Assembly: GCA_036346225.1 (NCBI GenBank)
Contig: JARFIW010000139.1
Span: forward strand, 4,712,001-4,776,000
Direction of reading: 5' to 3'
DNA: 64,000 nucleotides
Source: Platerodrilus igneus
Taxonomy: Eukaryota; Arthropoda; Insecta; Coleoptera; Lycidae
Shown: positions 33,201-44,699 of the stretch, piece after piece
Layout: the number at the start of each line of letters is the position of its first letter
How positions within the stretch are numbered: the stretch's first letter is position 1
Notes under the pieces: model-generated
The model's input: only the letters and a program-made list of their open reading frames with translations
What the model was told of the DNA's origin: nothing
Databases searched by the model: none
Program-made: the position numbers and the translations under genes

Positions 33201-36200
33201 TAAAACTGAAAATATGTATCCGTACAAACAGGTTTTAAAAGATTCATCCTAAAATGCATCATACATTTGTAACACAATAGAAGACGAAGACCCTTAATAC
33301 TACGTTTAAGTGGTTTAAGCCTTCCAAGAAGTAATAAACTTAAGGATGCTTTGAGCTATGTACGTACACTGAACAAAAACCTGACTATATAGCATGAGGA
33401 AGCGATATATTTATCTCGTACAATTAAAATTATATCTAACCTGTAAACCCGTTTCATTACCCCACAAATTAATCTTCTAAATAAGTGTATTAAATTTTAT
33501 GGACACGATAACAAGAGAATGCTTTCCTTACACTAAAATTCGCAATGATGCATCGATTTGAGCATTGCTCAAAGTGCCCATATACAACTGTAACAACAAT
33601 TCTAATTCTAGAGTCGTGTGATTGAAGATACTTTACACATAACGCTATGAATCTCCTGATAGCAATCCGAACTTTTCCTCACACATAGCACGTATAAAAC
33701 TGCTTTAGATTCTGCTAGTACAGAATATTTTTGGATGTTTGGATATTTTGGTTTATCACAGTAATTTAAGTTTAGTTCATTATTTGTAAGGGGTGCCTGT
33801 GCTCAATTGCTCCTTAGAGATAGCCGCCACTGTAGCTTCTGATTGTAAAAAAAAAAATAATTTTTCTTGTTATATTTAATTTATCATCCATTTGCTTATA
33901 ACCACACCATTTTCTACTACTTTACTAAACTATATTGGTCTTTTTTTTTCATTATATTTTATTGTAGCAGGGTTTTAACTCCTTGGTCACTAAAAATAAA
34001 ATGATTTCATTTAGGCAACACGTTAATAACATTTACTTTTATTTTATTAAACCTCAGTGTTGTACGTCACATTTAATTCTATGAATTAAAGTCAGTTTGT
34101 ATGTTTATTGCAGTGATTTTACTGGTCTGTTATAACTGAAACTAGTTTTCTGTTCCGTTTCCAATTAGTGTGATCTATATATGTTTAGTTTGATACTAAA
34201 GTTGGTATTAATTTTGTCTAAATTAATTAATTAAATTATGATATATTTTGCTCAGTTTATTGATATCTGTTCTAGTCATTTATTGACTCTGGTTTGAAGT
34301 TAAATATTTTTGTTATAGTAAATGTTTCTTGCAAAAGTTCTTTAGTTCAATTGTATACACTTAAAAGTAATATTAAAATGAAATTCAAGATGGTCAAAAC
34401 TTTAACATTTTAAATGAGTGCTGTATTGGATTTTTAGATGGCTAGATAGCATTTTTTTCTCATTTCAACTATGCATGACAACATATGTCTAAATAAAAAA
34501 TTTACTAAAAATAATCATTTTTAATTTTAAATCTGGTAGGCATTAACACAGATCAGTTTTAACAAATGAAACAAAACAAAACATCAGAATACTACTAAAT
34601 ACTAAAAAAACAAATTACAACAATTGTTCAAAATGTTGACAGTTATTATTTAAACACAATCGGAACCGTTTTAAAACATTTTTTGTTACAAGTCCTAATA
34701 TATTCCGACTAAGGCCATTTAATGACTGCATCACCGCTTTCTGTAGTTCAATTTGTTACGTTAAATTTCTAAATCGAGTGGTTTCTGCATTAATTTCCAA
34801 CTACCTTAATTAAGCGGTTCCTAATTCAAGTGACGAGACACTTTGTATGCTATTCCAATTAAAATGAATATTTAAAACCTTATATAAAAATTTTCTTAAG
34901 TGTGGAAATAAATAGGTGGAATATATTTTAAAACCACGTTTAAATTCGCTGAATATTTGCTTCAGTGTTCAAAACAATCTCACTTTATTCGTTGAAATAT
35001 TCAAGCATTTGCTTATCATCAAATCACTTTAATAGTTTCTTCTTCTTTGAAATACACTTGTTATTTCCAATAGTTTATTCTTCGAACAATGTTCGAAACG
35101 GTTGCATAACACGAATATAAAAGCTTTTAATGGTTAGTACTGAGAAACCTATTGCGTTATCTGCACGTGTTCAGCTGCTTGAGTGTAATCGATAATAAAA
35201 TCGTCCCCCAATTAAATCGTGCCCTGTATCGTGGATCGATATTAATACAAGTCTCTATTTATTTCTATAAGTTAGGCAACCGGTTATACATTGAGCTTTC
35301 TGTATTCAAGTTCTTACATTTAAAATATACATTGCTTTTCCATGCAAACAACGAAATTCAGTGGAAATTATTATAGTCTGTTTGCATTAATTGGCAGTAC
35401 TTTGAGGAATAATTAGCAGTGGTTGTCTGAAATATATTTTTACTTGCTTTCGCAGAATATTTAACATTCTATTGCTGGAAATGGTTTTTGGTTATTTCTC
35501 CCATAATTCTCAATCTGTATAAATACAAGCTGAGCTTTTGAAAGGCTCTCTTCTCTTTCGATTCTAGTTCTATACAATGTCTGTAACGGTAAAATTTGTA
35601 AAGTTAATAACGCACAGGTCAAACAAAAGCAGAAAGGACAACAAAGTAATTACATATAAAAAATAAGGGAAATTTAAAGAGACCGGGCTAATTATAAATG
35701 CGGAGAGTGGTCACATTGACAAAAAAAGTATATTGTGAATGATTGTCTATATACAATGAAAATAAGAATTTCTATTTTAAACAAGCAAAAAAGTAAATAA
35801 AAAGTTACTATTTAAAAAAGCAATTTTACTCTATAGACAAATTCAATAATTGTTCCACAAAGTGCGCATCTCATAGCTAACATGTACGAAATTTAATCAG
35901 TACTAATAAAAAAGTAAAGTTTCTGCTTTCTGCTAAACAAGCATTTCAAAGCAATAAGGAATACTAGTGAAGCTAGTTTTTAAATGGGTTTAGTAATCTG
36001 GTTCTGCACCAACATGAAACACTGACAAATAATAATTTCTTGGCATGCAACAAAAGGAAGCAAGGAACATACCTCCACGTGCCGAGATACTTATCTTGCA
36101 GCTAAATCCGTGAAGGTAAACCAGCAATACATATTGACCTCGCTCACTGATGAAACCTCACGACAGCCAGATTTGTTGATGTTGCAACCATAACTGAACC

Positions 36201-39200
36201 AGCAGGTCTACGCAAAAGAGCAATTGGGCCTACGTAGAAGCATTTGAATCTATGTAAAAAAAAACAATTTGGCCTATGTAGAAGAATCATTGTACCTATG
36301 ATAAAGAGTCTTTGGGCCTACGTAGGGGAACAATCGGGCCTACATAAAAAAGCGATTTGGCATAACGTAGGAGAACCATTGGACCTACGTCGAGGAATTA
36401 AAAAGAGAATCTACTAGTATTGATAAGCACGGAAGAACTTAACAATGCACCCAGAATATCCGCTTCTCGTAAAAACAAAATGTACATCGCTCTTGAAGTA
36501 ACAGAATTAAACATGCAGAGAGTACATGTTATCATGGCGAAAGGAGAGATCAAAGTGAAATGAAATTAGGAAACGAGATGATAAGAGATTCAAATATTTG
36601 AGTAACACATGTCAAAAGAACACTTTTAAAGTCGTAATGATGAATAAGTAACAAAAACCGGCAAATACAAATACAATTATAGAACATTACGCTATTCAAA
36701 CTTGCACATTCTTTAGAAAATAACATTTGTAGATAACCGAGTTATATTTAAAGCTTTATATCAAACCATAAAGATAAGTCGAGGTATTTTGACTTAATTT
36801 AAATGCGCTAATTACATTCTACAGTGTTGGAAAAGAACATGTTTTAATGGTATGAGGATGAGCTTTATAGAAACAAATTGATTTAATTAAGTAGGAAGCA
36901 TAATTAGGGGCGTCTCCTTTAACGGGTAGTTATACAAAATATCGAAGCACCAGGATGGGAATATTTAAAAGAATTCTAAATTAAATGAAAATAAATATTA
37001 GAGTACAAATGAAGGTAACATGTTCTTTGAGCGCAAAGAAACGTTGTTGAATAGAGATTTTAAAATGCGTTGTTGTACGTAGTATTCTACTATAGTTAAC
37101 TTGGGTCATCCAGCACCCAACCTATAGACGAGTGCAGCTCACACTTCCAAAGTTCTTGAAGATGGTACCAGAGAGGTCAATAGCTTAAGATACAATTTTT
37201 TTACTTTCTTAACTTTTGCTGCTATTGTGAAAGACACACTTTGTTTGCTGTTTATAGTTTTCTTACTCGTGAGTATCCAACAAATTGTACGTGTGATTAT
37301 GTACTTATGCTCCAAGTCATGATTATTTAAACCAAAGCTCACATTAGAGCATTTGTTACTGTTACCTTTTGTTTGTACATTAATGTTAACATCAACAACA
37401 TGCTTACCAAATTCTAAATTAGAGTAAGGGAACATCCGGTTCATTTAAGTTAGGGTTAAGTTAAGATTACTATTACATTTTGAACTTACAGAATGCACTT
37501 CACAGGGCAGATAATAATGACTTCTCTTGTGTATATATATTCTGTTTAATTTCTTCTTGTACATATTTAGGGCTGGAGCATTTTGTAAGTATTCTTGCAT
37601 GTATAGATGTACCTATTATTTGGATTTTAAGATTTGCTTATAGGTATATTTTGATATTATGTAATATGCAAATTGATGCTTTGTTTACCTTATGTTGTGA
37701 TAGGACGATCACGCAAATGTGCACTATTGACTTTTGTAAATAAGCATTTTTGGGATTGTATGTTCAATTAACGGTTTGTAACATAATTTTTTACTGAGGT
37801 TTCCAATTTTTTTCTTTCTGTATCGCCTACCCCACTCTACAACGTTTTTGGGCTAGACCCGAATCCATTACTTTTAGATTTCTATTCTACCCTTCTCCCC
37901 TGTTTCGTTGTGGTATTCGATGTAGGCGATCTTCTTTACTTACTTTACTACTTGCTTTCTTGTCTGCATGAAATACCGTAACAATCTACATTATTGTACT
38001 GAAAATTACTTTTGTACACATTATCTTTTGAAGTGCCACATAAATAAAAATCCAGAGGTGTAAAGTCTGCTGATCTGACCAGCCACCGAGGGTAGCGATT
38101 ATTCTGCTATCAAAATGGTTAATTAAGGGATAACATCTCTAGCATTGTGAGCACATGCGTATCTTGACGATATTAAATTTAATTATTTTGTGTCAAAGAT
38201 AGGTCATCTAATAAATTTTCTAGATGTTTGAACCATTTCTAAACAAGTTGGACTATTAGGTTCCATTGAATATTATAAGACCAAGTAAATGGTTTCCCAA
38301 TATACCACAAAAACATTAAATCCAAATCAAATTTGATTTCAGCGTGGAACTACTACACGTGAGTTTTCCCGTGCTCAATATCCTCATTATGGTATTTTTA
38401 GGTTACTATAATTTTGATCTAAGGAAAAATAATTTTGTATCATATATGATCCATATTCAAAGGTTGTCAAATTCATGTCAGTTTTTAAAAGTTAAAGATG
38501 TCATCATTGTAATTAGTTGAGTCGTGATCCAGTGATCTAGGTATGTTTATTTTATACACTTAATTCATCCGTCCGAAGTTTGCCGAGGATGTCTCGATTA
38601 GGAAGGGTACATCCATTTTTCATAGAGCACTTCGTACGTAACCGCCAAATCATCAACATGCCTCTTTGGTAGGTCAATTATCTTTGACTAGGGGTTATCA
38701 AACAAGGCTGAGTGGTTTAATTACGTTGAGATGATTCCCTTCCAAGTGGGTCAGTTTTAATTTTACGGACACATTGGTTCCCAAATCAACAACCCTGTGA
38801 TGGAAATAACCATGTTGTGGAGGACGAAGTCGATAGCAGCATCTTATGGTATCCAAATGGAATATACAGAATCACCCATCAGGTAGTACTAATAAAAAGA
38901 AAAACTTCTGAGACTACGCCAGAAAGAAGGTTTGTAAATAAATAATCAAAATTTAATGCTTGAACTGACGAAACGTATCTATAGTATGTCTATGTTTAGA
39001 TTAAGCTTTTTGTTAAGTAAATTTGCGATATATTTGATTTATAATACTTGCTTAAAACTGTATTATGTATTTGTAATAAAAACATATTGTGCTATATGTT
39101 AGAAACAAGTCGTATATACTTATGTAAAAACATGTGTATATTTGATTTTTCCCATTCTTGTAACGCTGTAGTTACAGTTTTGCTGTAATAAATTGTTTTG

Positions 39201-41883
39201 TGATTACCTTGAAGCGTGATTGAGTATTCCATGTCATTTAAAAATTATTTTTAAGAACATTCTTTAGAGTTAGGAGTTTTATATAGGCCTACGTATTTTT
39301 AGGGTTCATGTTTGTTTTAGCGTAATATTGTCTTTAATGAATTTTCAGGTATATTTTTAAGCCAAAATCACTCTCCTGATCTCAGATTTTGGCATCCTCT
39401 TGTGATTTCTTCAGGGCTTTTTTCTAGCAACCCTGAGAAATTAGGTAGTGTCCAAGGTATTTTCCAAACAAGATCATATTTCATAATCCGATAGCATTTT
39501 GGAACCCTTTTCAAACACAGTTAGTCGGCAACCAACTTTGTTAGTAAGAGTCAAAGTTTTCGGTATTTTACTAAAACGGGATTTTTCGCAGAGTACTTCA
39601 CCGTATTTTCTGTGAATTACCAAGTAGATATTCTGGGGGTCAAAACTGTACGTAACAACTTGTATAATAATATGGTTGTAAATTCAATTTTTAGTTTCTT
39701 GTGTTGTTGAATTTCATTGTTTGTTTGTTCATTGTTGTTGTAGTCTAGTGTCCATTTAATTTAGTGCAGGTTTAAGGATGTGTTTTGCTGATTATGAACG
39801 AGTTCCAATGAACATTTGTGTATAGATAAAGTTGTGCAAATTTTAATGTAGCTTACATTATTTCTTTTTTGTTAGTTAAAGCTAAATAATTTTAGTTTAA
39901 ACTCTTCCTTTGTAAGAAGGGGCCCTAATCTACATTCGCTACTTCCTTACTTGGTTAGGTGGTGCCCACTTTCTCGTAAAAACTAGCTATATATCCGTCC
40001 CCATGCTCGTGCCTTTGTGAACCTGACCCTAGCTAATCATAATCTCTCCAGGAGTTTTCAAATTCATTGGCCATTATTTCTATCCATATTTAACCGCAGG
40101 TCTCATATCATTGCAATTTTCTTGTTAACATTCATAAGGCACTTTTGAGGCAAGTCTTACTGTTTAAAACGTTCTGCCTACTACATGCTTCGAAAAAAGT
40201 TGGTTAGAATTTAGAATACATATAATAAATACGTATAAACAAAGTTAAACATTATAATAAAAAGATAAAAGTTTACAGCAATAATTCTTTTAATAAATAG
40301 TGATATTAATTCCTTTATAAATATGAATTAATTAGCTGTACTTTAGATAAGTTGCTAAAAGTTCAATAAAATTATACTTAAGCACACAACATCATCAAGA
40401 AATTTTACTTTACTATAATAAAAACTGGTACAAAACCAGTTTAGAAATCTAATAAAACTGCATGAACGGTGTGGATTGGTGTTATAATTGAATTAATTTT
40501 TTAAATAATAACCTGCAAACTAGAAACTCTTTTATTCCTTTGCTTTTAAATAGACTAAGATAGTTAATGCTGAATTACTTAAATGTAGTTGTTAACAAAC
40601 CAAATAATTCAAAAATTCGAGGTCAGAAACATAAGAATTTAACATAGGACCTGTACAGACATCATACGAACCCATTTTTATAAGATTAATCATATATTTT
40701 CAAACGCAATTTTCTTTAATGTCACCGCTAGATGCTTATCTGTTATAAATTAAAACGCAGCTTGATTTGAAGGACCTTTGAATGTATGACCAGGAAACTG
40801 GCAAACTTAAACATGAATAATATTAAAACAAAATAAAATTATGAAAACGTTTTGGCCTACCTAACTAATTCGGAAGCACCAACGCAAATCTACAAATTTA
40901 TTACTTATTTAATATTTAAGAAATAAGAAATTAGTTTAGCAAGCCAATACAGAGGACGAGTGTGCTAAAATTGAACATTAAAATTCATTTAAATTAAATA
41001 CATAAAAGGATAAATATGCCCTTGAAAAGTTTGATTTTCAAACTAAGCAAAACTGAAGAATATGAACATACATGAGGTCTTACGGAAAAAAATGATACAC
41101 AGCACATCACTATGTATCAGTCTCGGAGCACTATGTTGAAGTGTCGTGGAGAATGGGCATATTTTAGAGAACGAGTGTTCTGATGACTGCAAAGGTCGTG
41201 CAGATAGAGGTCACCCTATGATTAAGAGCTATTATTCTACCTATTATCTATCTATTATCTTTTTCGGTAAGGACTTAGAAATCAGTCAGATTGATGAGAC
41301 TTCCATTAGTGTAGCGTTACAGCTCTGAAATATACTCCTTGCTCGACCTTTTCCAAAAATGCTGCTACATGGCCTGTATAACTTGGGATACTGACGAGCG
41401 TGAGGCAGGAATCGCTATGACGTCAGGATCAGGACACGAAGTCAACAATTAATAACTTCAATTTAAAGCAGAACTTGTAATGCAATGTGCAATCAATTAA
41501 ATAAAAAAAATTCAAGTCTATTTGTTCAAAGGAATAATAAATAGCAAAATCCACATTTCAGTTATATGACAAAAGTATATGCAAGGAATTAAATGATACC
41601 AATTTTAATAAAAGGTATAGAATATTATATAAATCAACTTCATACATACCTCCTGTTTCAGAGTGTCTATCAATTTCAAATGCCAGTCGTTCACACTGCC
41701 CTCGCAAATGTCCAATTTCTATTAGTAATTGTTTTTCTACTTCATTATCAACTTTATCTTTGCCTGAATTTGGTATTTCTAACAATGCAATTTCCTCTTG
41801 CATTGTAACTAGTCTGCCTCTCTCTGATACGAGTTCTATACGTAGGTTTTCTATACGAGCTCGCTGTTTGGGTATCACAGTCA
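29594..41883 (-). CDS. TAB2: TAB2/TAB3-like TAK1-binding adaptor (3' part of gene)
   Basis: TAB2/3 proteins are cytoplasmic adaptors that bind K63-linked ubiquitin chains and the kinase TAK1 in immune and JNK/NF-kB signalling. Three exons join in phase: 41650-41883, 29909-30148 and 29594-29661. The first encodes the coiled coil (QRARIENLRIELVSERGRLV ... EVEKQLLIEIGHLRGQCERL AFEIDRH). The second begins VPLCETNEEFYRHIYTGQ and holds the NZF finger WNCHLCTFQNHPLLDKCEEC followed by DMPRI. The W-x-C-x2-C-TF-x-N-x6-C-x2-C pattern and the TF dipeptide are those of TAB2-type ubiquitin binders. The third adds a short C-terminus after the finger. The intron between coiled coil and NZF is 11.5 kb and carries a hAT element. 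The 5' exons with the CUE domain were not found. The symbol reflects the family; TAB2 versus TAB3 orthology is not resolved. Confidence 0.88.
29909..30148 (-). CDS. TAB2: TAB2-like NZF zinc-finger exon
   Basis: 240 bp between acceptor GTGTTTTTAG (30149-30150 AG) and donor GTATGA. It encodes VPLCETNEEFYRHIYTGQHS, a short linker and the NZF finger (W at 29990-29988). The four finger cysteines, the Trp, the Thr-Phe and the Asn are all present. If the next intron is retained, the frame stays open to a TAA at 29789-29787, adding about 40 residues. Confidence 0.9.
30232..30261. repeat. (TA)n microsatellite
   Basis: Uninterrupted TA dinucleotides in the TAB2-like intron. Confidence 0.95.
30262..30935. 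other. TAB2-like intron, nothing recognised
   Basis: AT-rich sequence between the NZF exon and the hAT coding region. It may include the 3' untranslated end of the hAT element, but no terminal repeat was identified. Confidence 0.5.
30936..32963 (-). mobile_element. hAT-type transposase pseudogene (ZMYM1-like), lightly damaged
   Basis: A near full-length transposase on the minus strand, same strand as the host gene. It starts MNNIHTLLVHPFSRCSLTDK at 32963, then LPDLKLVRKQTVKGKEIVRK and a TTF-type finger (DWICGCEERNAFYCFPCVLY). The RNase-H-like core contains ISIIADETTDVAYQFQLVLI and MAQSYDGVSVMSGSLNGIQK. The C-terminal hAT dimerisation block is VPTSEAKRCFSMMKCLKSFL ... NTMSEDRSNALGVMS. Lesions seen are in-frame stops near 32880 (after DLG) and at 32132-32130, and frameshifts near 31785 and near 31510-31540 (a T/A homopolymer). 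Terminal inverted repeats were not identified. It sits in the 11.5-kb TAB2-like intron. Confidence 0.85.
32964..36205. other. TAB2-like intron, nothing recognised
   Basis: Long AT-rich stretch with only short, non-conserved ORFs. Confidence 0.5.
36206..36400 (+). repeat. Minisatellite, about 22-bp unit, nine degenerate copies
   Basis: Repeats of the form GGCCTACGTAGAAGAACAAT, each copy carrying CCTACGTA or a close variant (CTATGTA, CCTACATA, CCTACGTC) followed by an A/G-rich run and a TTGG or TCGG end. Confidence 0.82.
36401..37939. other. TAB2-like intron, nothing recognised
   Basis: No conserved coding sequence seen. ORFs of 87 and 101 codons are present but show no recognisable motif or splice context. 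Confidence 0.45.
37940..38360 (-). pseudogene. Fragment of a DUF4817-type mariner-like transposase
   Basis: The minus strand reads RWLVRSADFTPLDFYLCGTS then KDNVYKSNFQYNNVDCYGI, matching the family pattern WP.RSPDLTPLDFFLWG..KD.VY. Shifted pieces continue upstream on the minus strand to about 38350 (FGFNVFVVYWETIYLVL, corresponding to FSVNVW.GI.GD.LIGP). In the conserved SPDL motif, Pro-Asp-Leu is Ala-Asp-Phe. Heavily decayed. It belongs to the same general family as the relic at 55.2-55.7 kb. Confidence 0.6.
38361..39331. other. TAB2-like intron, unclassified
   Basis: A somewhat GC-richer patch at about 38560-38900 has a protein-like look in one plus frame (DGNNHVVEDEVDSSILWYPN) but carries stops, and I cannot place it in a family. 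Confidence 0.35.
39332..39612 (+). repeat. Dispersed repeat R3, copy 2
   Basis: Second copy of the 6955-7285 repeat in the same strand orientation. It begins TTTAATGAATTTTCAGGTAT and runs to GCAGAGTACTTCACC, with a small deletion before GTTAGTCGGCA relative to copy 1. Confidence 0.65.
39613..41649. other. TAB2-like intron, nothing recognised
   Basis: AT-rich intron immediately downstream (on the gene strand) of the coiled-coil exon. No feature supported. Confidence 0.5.
41650..41883 (-). CDS. TAB2: TAB2-like coiled-coil exon
   Basis: 234 bp between acceptor TTTTCACAG and donor G/GTATGT. Heptad-rich sequence TVIPKQRARIENLRIELVSE through RLAFEIDRHSETG aligns in character and position with the TAB2/3 coiled coil that precedes the NZF. 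It ends with one base (G) that completes a Val codon with the NZF exon (G + TT). It starts with two bases, TG, completing a codon from an upstream exon. Confidence 0.87.
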
Positions 41884-43071
41884 CTGTGAAAATAAAATAT
41901 AATTAGTATTATAAATTAAATACCATTTCAATATCAAGTCAAAATAATCAAGAAATGGTCAAAGCAAAACTATTTCACATATAAAGCGTTACTATTTCTT
42001 ACAGTAAACTGACATAATTGTGATTTACAAGTCTGTAAGTAAATGTTTGACAGTCAAAACATAACCAATGGATAATTTCAGTCTCTAACATTCAAGATAC
42101 AGATTCTGTAATCTTATCATGCTTCATACACAGTGTTGTCTGCATCAGTAGTAACCATTATACTTGGACAGGAATGGTCAATTAATTAAAATGGTAAAGC
42201 ACCCGGCGCAATAAATACAAACGGTAATAATTATCGAAAAATGTACACCTCTTCATATTACATTCAGATAAATTACAGATAGACACTCAAGAAGTAACCG
42301 GCAATATTAAAGTTATTTGTACAAATTCATATGAGTACAAGAACCATCAACTATGGAAGATACATTTCAATAACCATATACTCAAAACTGTAGTCATTAA
42401 ATTAATGCACCAAAACAGATCAATGCGCGCATTAGATGTAAAAAAGGGGAAAAGTAAGTGTTCACATGGATAGAACGGCATTGACCTCAAAATTAGGGTA
42501 GTTTAGACACACAATAGCTGAGAACAAAATTTGACAAAGAGAGTGTTATATAACGACGAAGTCGGCAAAGGTTGGGAAGTTAAGACAGAAATGAGGGTTG
42601 ATGACAAAGTTGGAATTTAAATAGATGAAAGGGGATGACCAATCGTGTCGACTAAGCAAAAAGGTGAATCATTGGCATTACTGGACGTCCTTAATTCTAA
42701 AAAAAATTAAGTGATAATTAACTGCGAGTAAAGTTTGAGCTTTTTTTTGTTTACGATTTGTAAATATGTACATGTGGATTTGTAAATGTAAGTTGTAAAT
42801 GGTTCGTAGTTGATTGATAGGAAATTAATATACCGTTAAATAATTATTTTGTTGGAAAATGAAACAGTGACGGAACTACTTTTATTTAAATTTACGCATA
42901 ATTATATTGAAAGAGGGAGTTTGAAACGTTTAAGATGTTAAGAAAGATTTACGTATTAATTTCAAATGCAAGCATTATTTGTGGGATATATTGCTAGTTA
43001 AAGAGTAAAAATTTATTATTTTAAAGAACTACTGTTAGTAATATCTGGTCAGCTGAGTGTTATAATAAGTT
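41884..43071. other. TAB2-like intron or upstream sequence, nothing recognised
   Basis: AT-rich, short ORFs only. Confidence 0.45.
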
Positions 43072-43622
43072 TGTTTTTAAGTCAATGTGTGTGTATTTAT
43101 ATTTCTGGAATTGACTGTTAATAGAGTTGAAGTTTAGGTAAAATTTTATTTAGAGTTATTTATAGTGTAGGTAAAGATATATAGTTGTGAAAGGATATCC
43201 AACCACCCCATTGATGAAGTAATATTTGGCAGAGGCCCTTTATTTTAAAAACGTCTTCAAGTTGGCAAAAGTTAATGAATGTTTTAAAGGCATTGTAGAG
43301 AAAGGTAGAGTGAGGTGATTACGTTTTAAAAAACGGAAAGCAAGGAGACCCATCTGAAATAACTGTTTTCCAATTAGCAAAACTATTGAAGAGACTGCCG
43401 GGACAAGGCGGTTTCGCGCCAGTTACTTTTGATAACCAGTAAAGCCTTTCAATGTAAGTAGTCCTAATACAGTAGTTTTTGTTTTTTTGGCGATTTACAT
43501 GTTTATTTTTATTATACTTTATGATTTTTCCATAGGAACCCACTCCCGCGTCACTGTAGTTAGCCAATGCACCCTTAAAATTGTTAACGGGGTTCCTGCC
43601 CCTTCTGGGCAAATCGAAATTT
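43072..43622 (+). repeat. Dispersed repeat R2, copy d (full)
   Basis: Matches copy b over its whole length. Landmarks are GGATATCCAACCACCCCATT, GAGGCCCTTTATTTTAAA, AAGCCTTTCAAT/GTAAGT (43454), TTTTTCCATAG/GAACCCACTCCC (43535) and the end GGGCAAATCGAAATTT. The ORF on the opposite strand is not conserved in the other copies and is judged spurious. Confidence 0.7.
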
Positions 43623-44699
43623 GTACGTAAGGTAATTTTACCTGTAGTAACATGTTATACCAAACAAATTAAATTCTTTCATGTTACGTCCGTATTAATA
43701 AGGAATAAGTCGCTTATCTTAATTCAAGCGTGGCACCTTGTGAAATACAAGTTAGGTTAATGTATTACAATTCTTCGGGTTTACATTTTTGTTTCTATCG
43801 GCATTGCCCATTTAAAATGGATATAAGTAATTAGGAGCAAGAACAAAATAATATGTAAAATAAAAAAATCCAATTTTTTCGAAATATTTCAAAAACCAAA
43901 AACTGTTTTGGGGATTTCTAAACACCATTTTTTTAGGCCTTTGATTACACAACTTTTCTCCCATTTAACCAAATCTGTATCTCATACCGTTTTCAAGATT
44001 CCCATAGTGGCCCTCCTTATCTCGGACACAGTGTATAATGTTTTTGTGTATTCTGAAAAATTGGCTGCATGCAGGATAGAACATGGGTTGAACCGACGCT
44101 CCAATTATAGTTTGTAAATCAAAAATTACTAAAGTTTATTAAATTGCAAACTATATAAGTTGTTCACTTAATTTAATAAATTGATATTACCCACAAATAA
44201 TTGAAATACTTTTTAATGCTGCTTATTAAGCTATTTTTATAATTTAATTGTAACTTCAATTATACTCGGTGTTTAATATGATACTTTTACGTTTTTTAAA
44301 CATTGCAAAATACAGATTGCATTTATGAAAATATTTCATTTACTTTTTTCTATAATGCCATCCTTACAGCATACCAATGCATAACCATAAGAACAAAAAA
44401 TAACCTACGTAGCTTACACATTATAATTTTTCTGGTCTAGTCTAGACAGTTTATTATATGAAATTAAAAATAGAATAGTCACAATATTATTTAATTAGGC
44501 AATAATCGAAATGTAATTAGATATGTTTAATATGATATAAAAATTAAATTTCTTTGAATATAATATGGGCAATTTTAGATAAAGTTTATTTCGAAGAAAA
44601 ACATTAATTACAAATATGTTCTAAATTATATGACAAGAGAAATTTATAACCAATAGTGTACATACCATGTACATTACTGGAACTTACATTCGTAATTGA
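43623..44699. other. Nothing recognised
   Basis: AT-rich sequence between R2d and the mariner relic. Confidence 0.5.

Noticed and set aside
36206..36400. CRISPR-like array
   Set aside because: Units of about 22 bp are degenerate and contiguous without unique spacers, and the genome is eukaryotic; this is a minisatellite.
43319..43612. Minus-strand ORF of 97 codons in R2 copy d
   Set aside because: The same region in copies b and c has stops and frame changes, so it is not a conserved protein.
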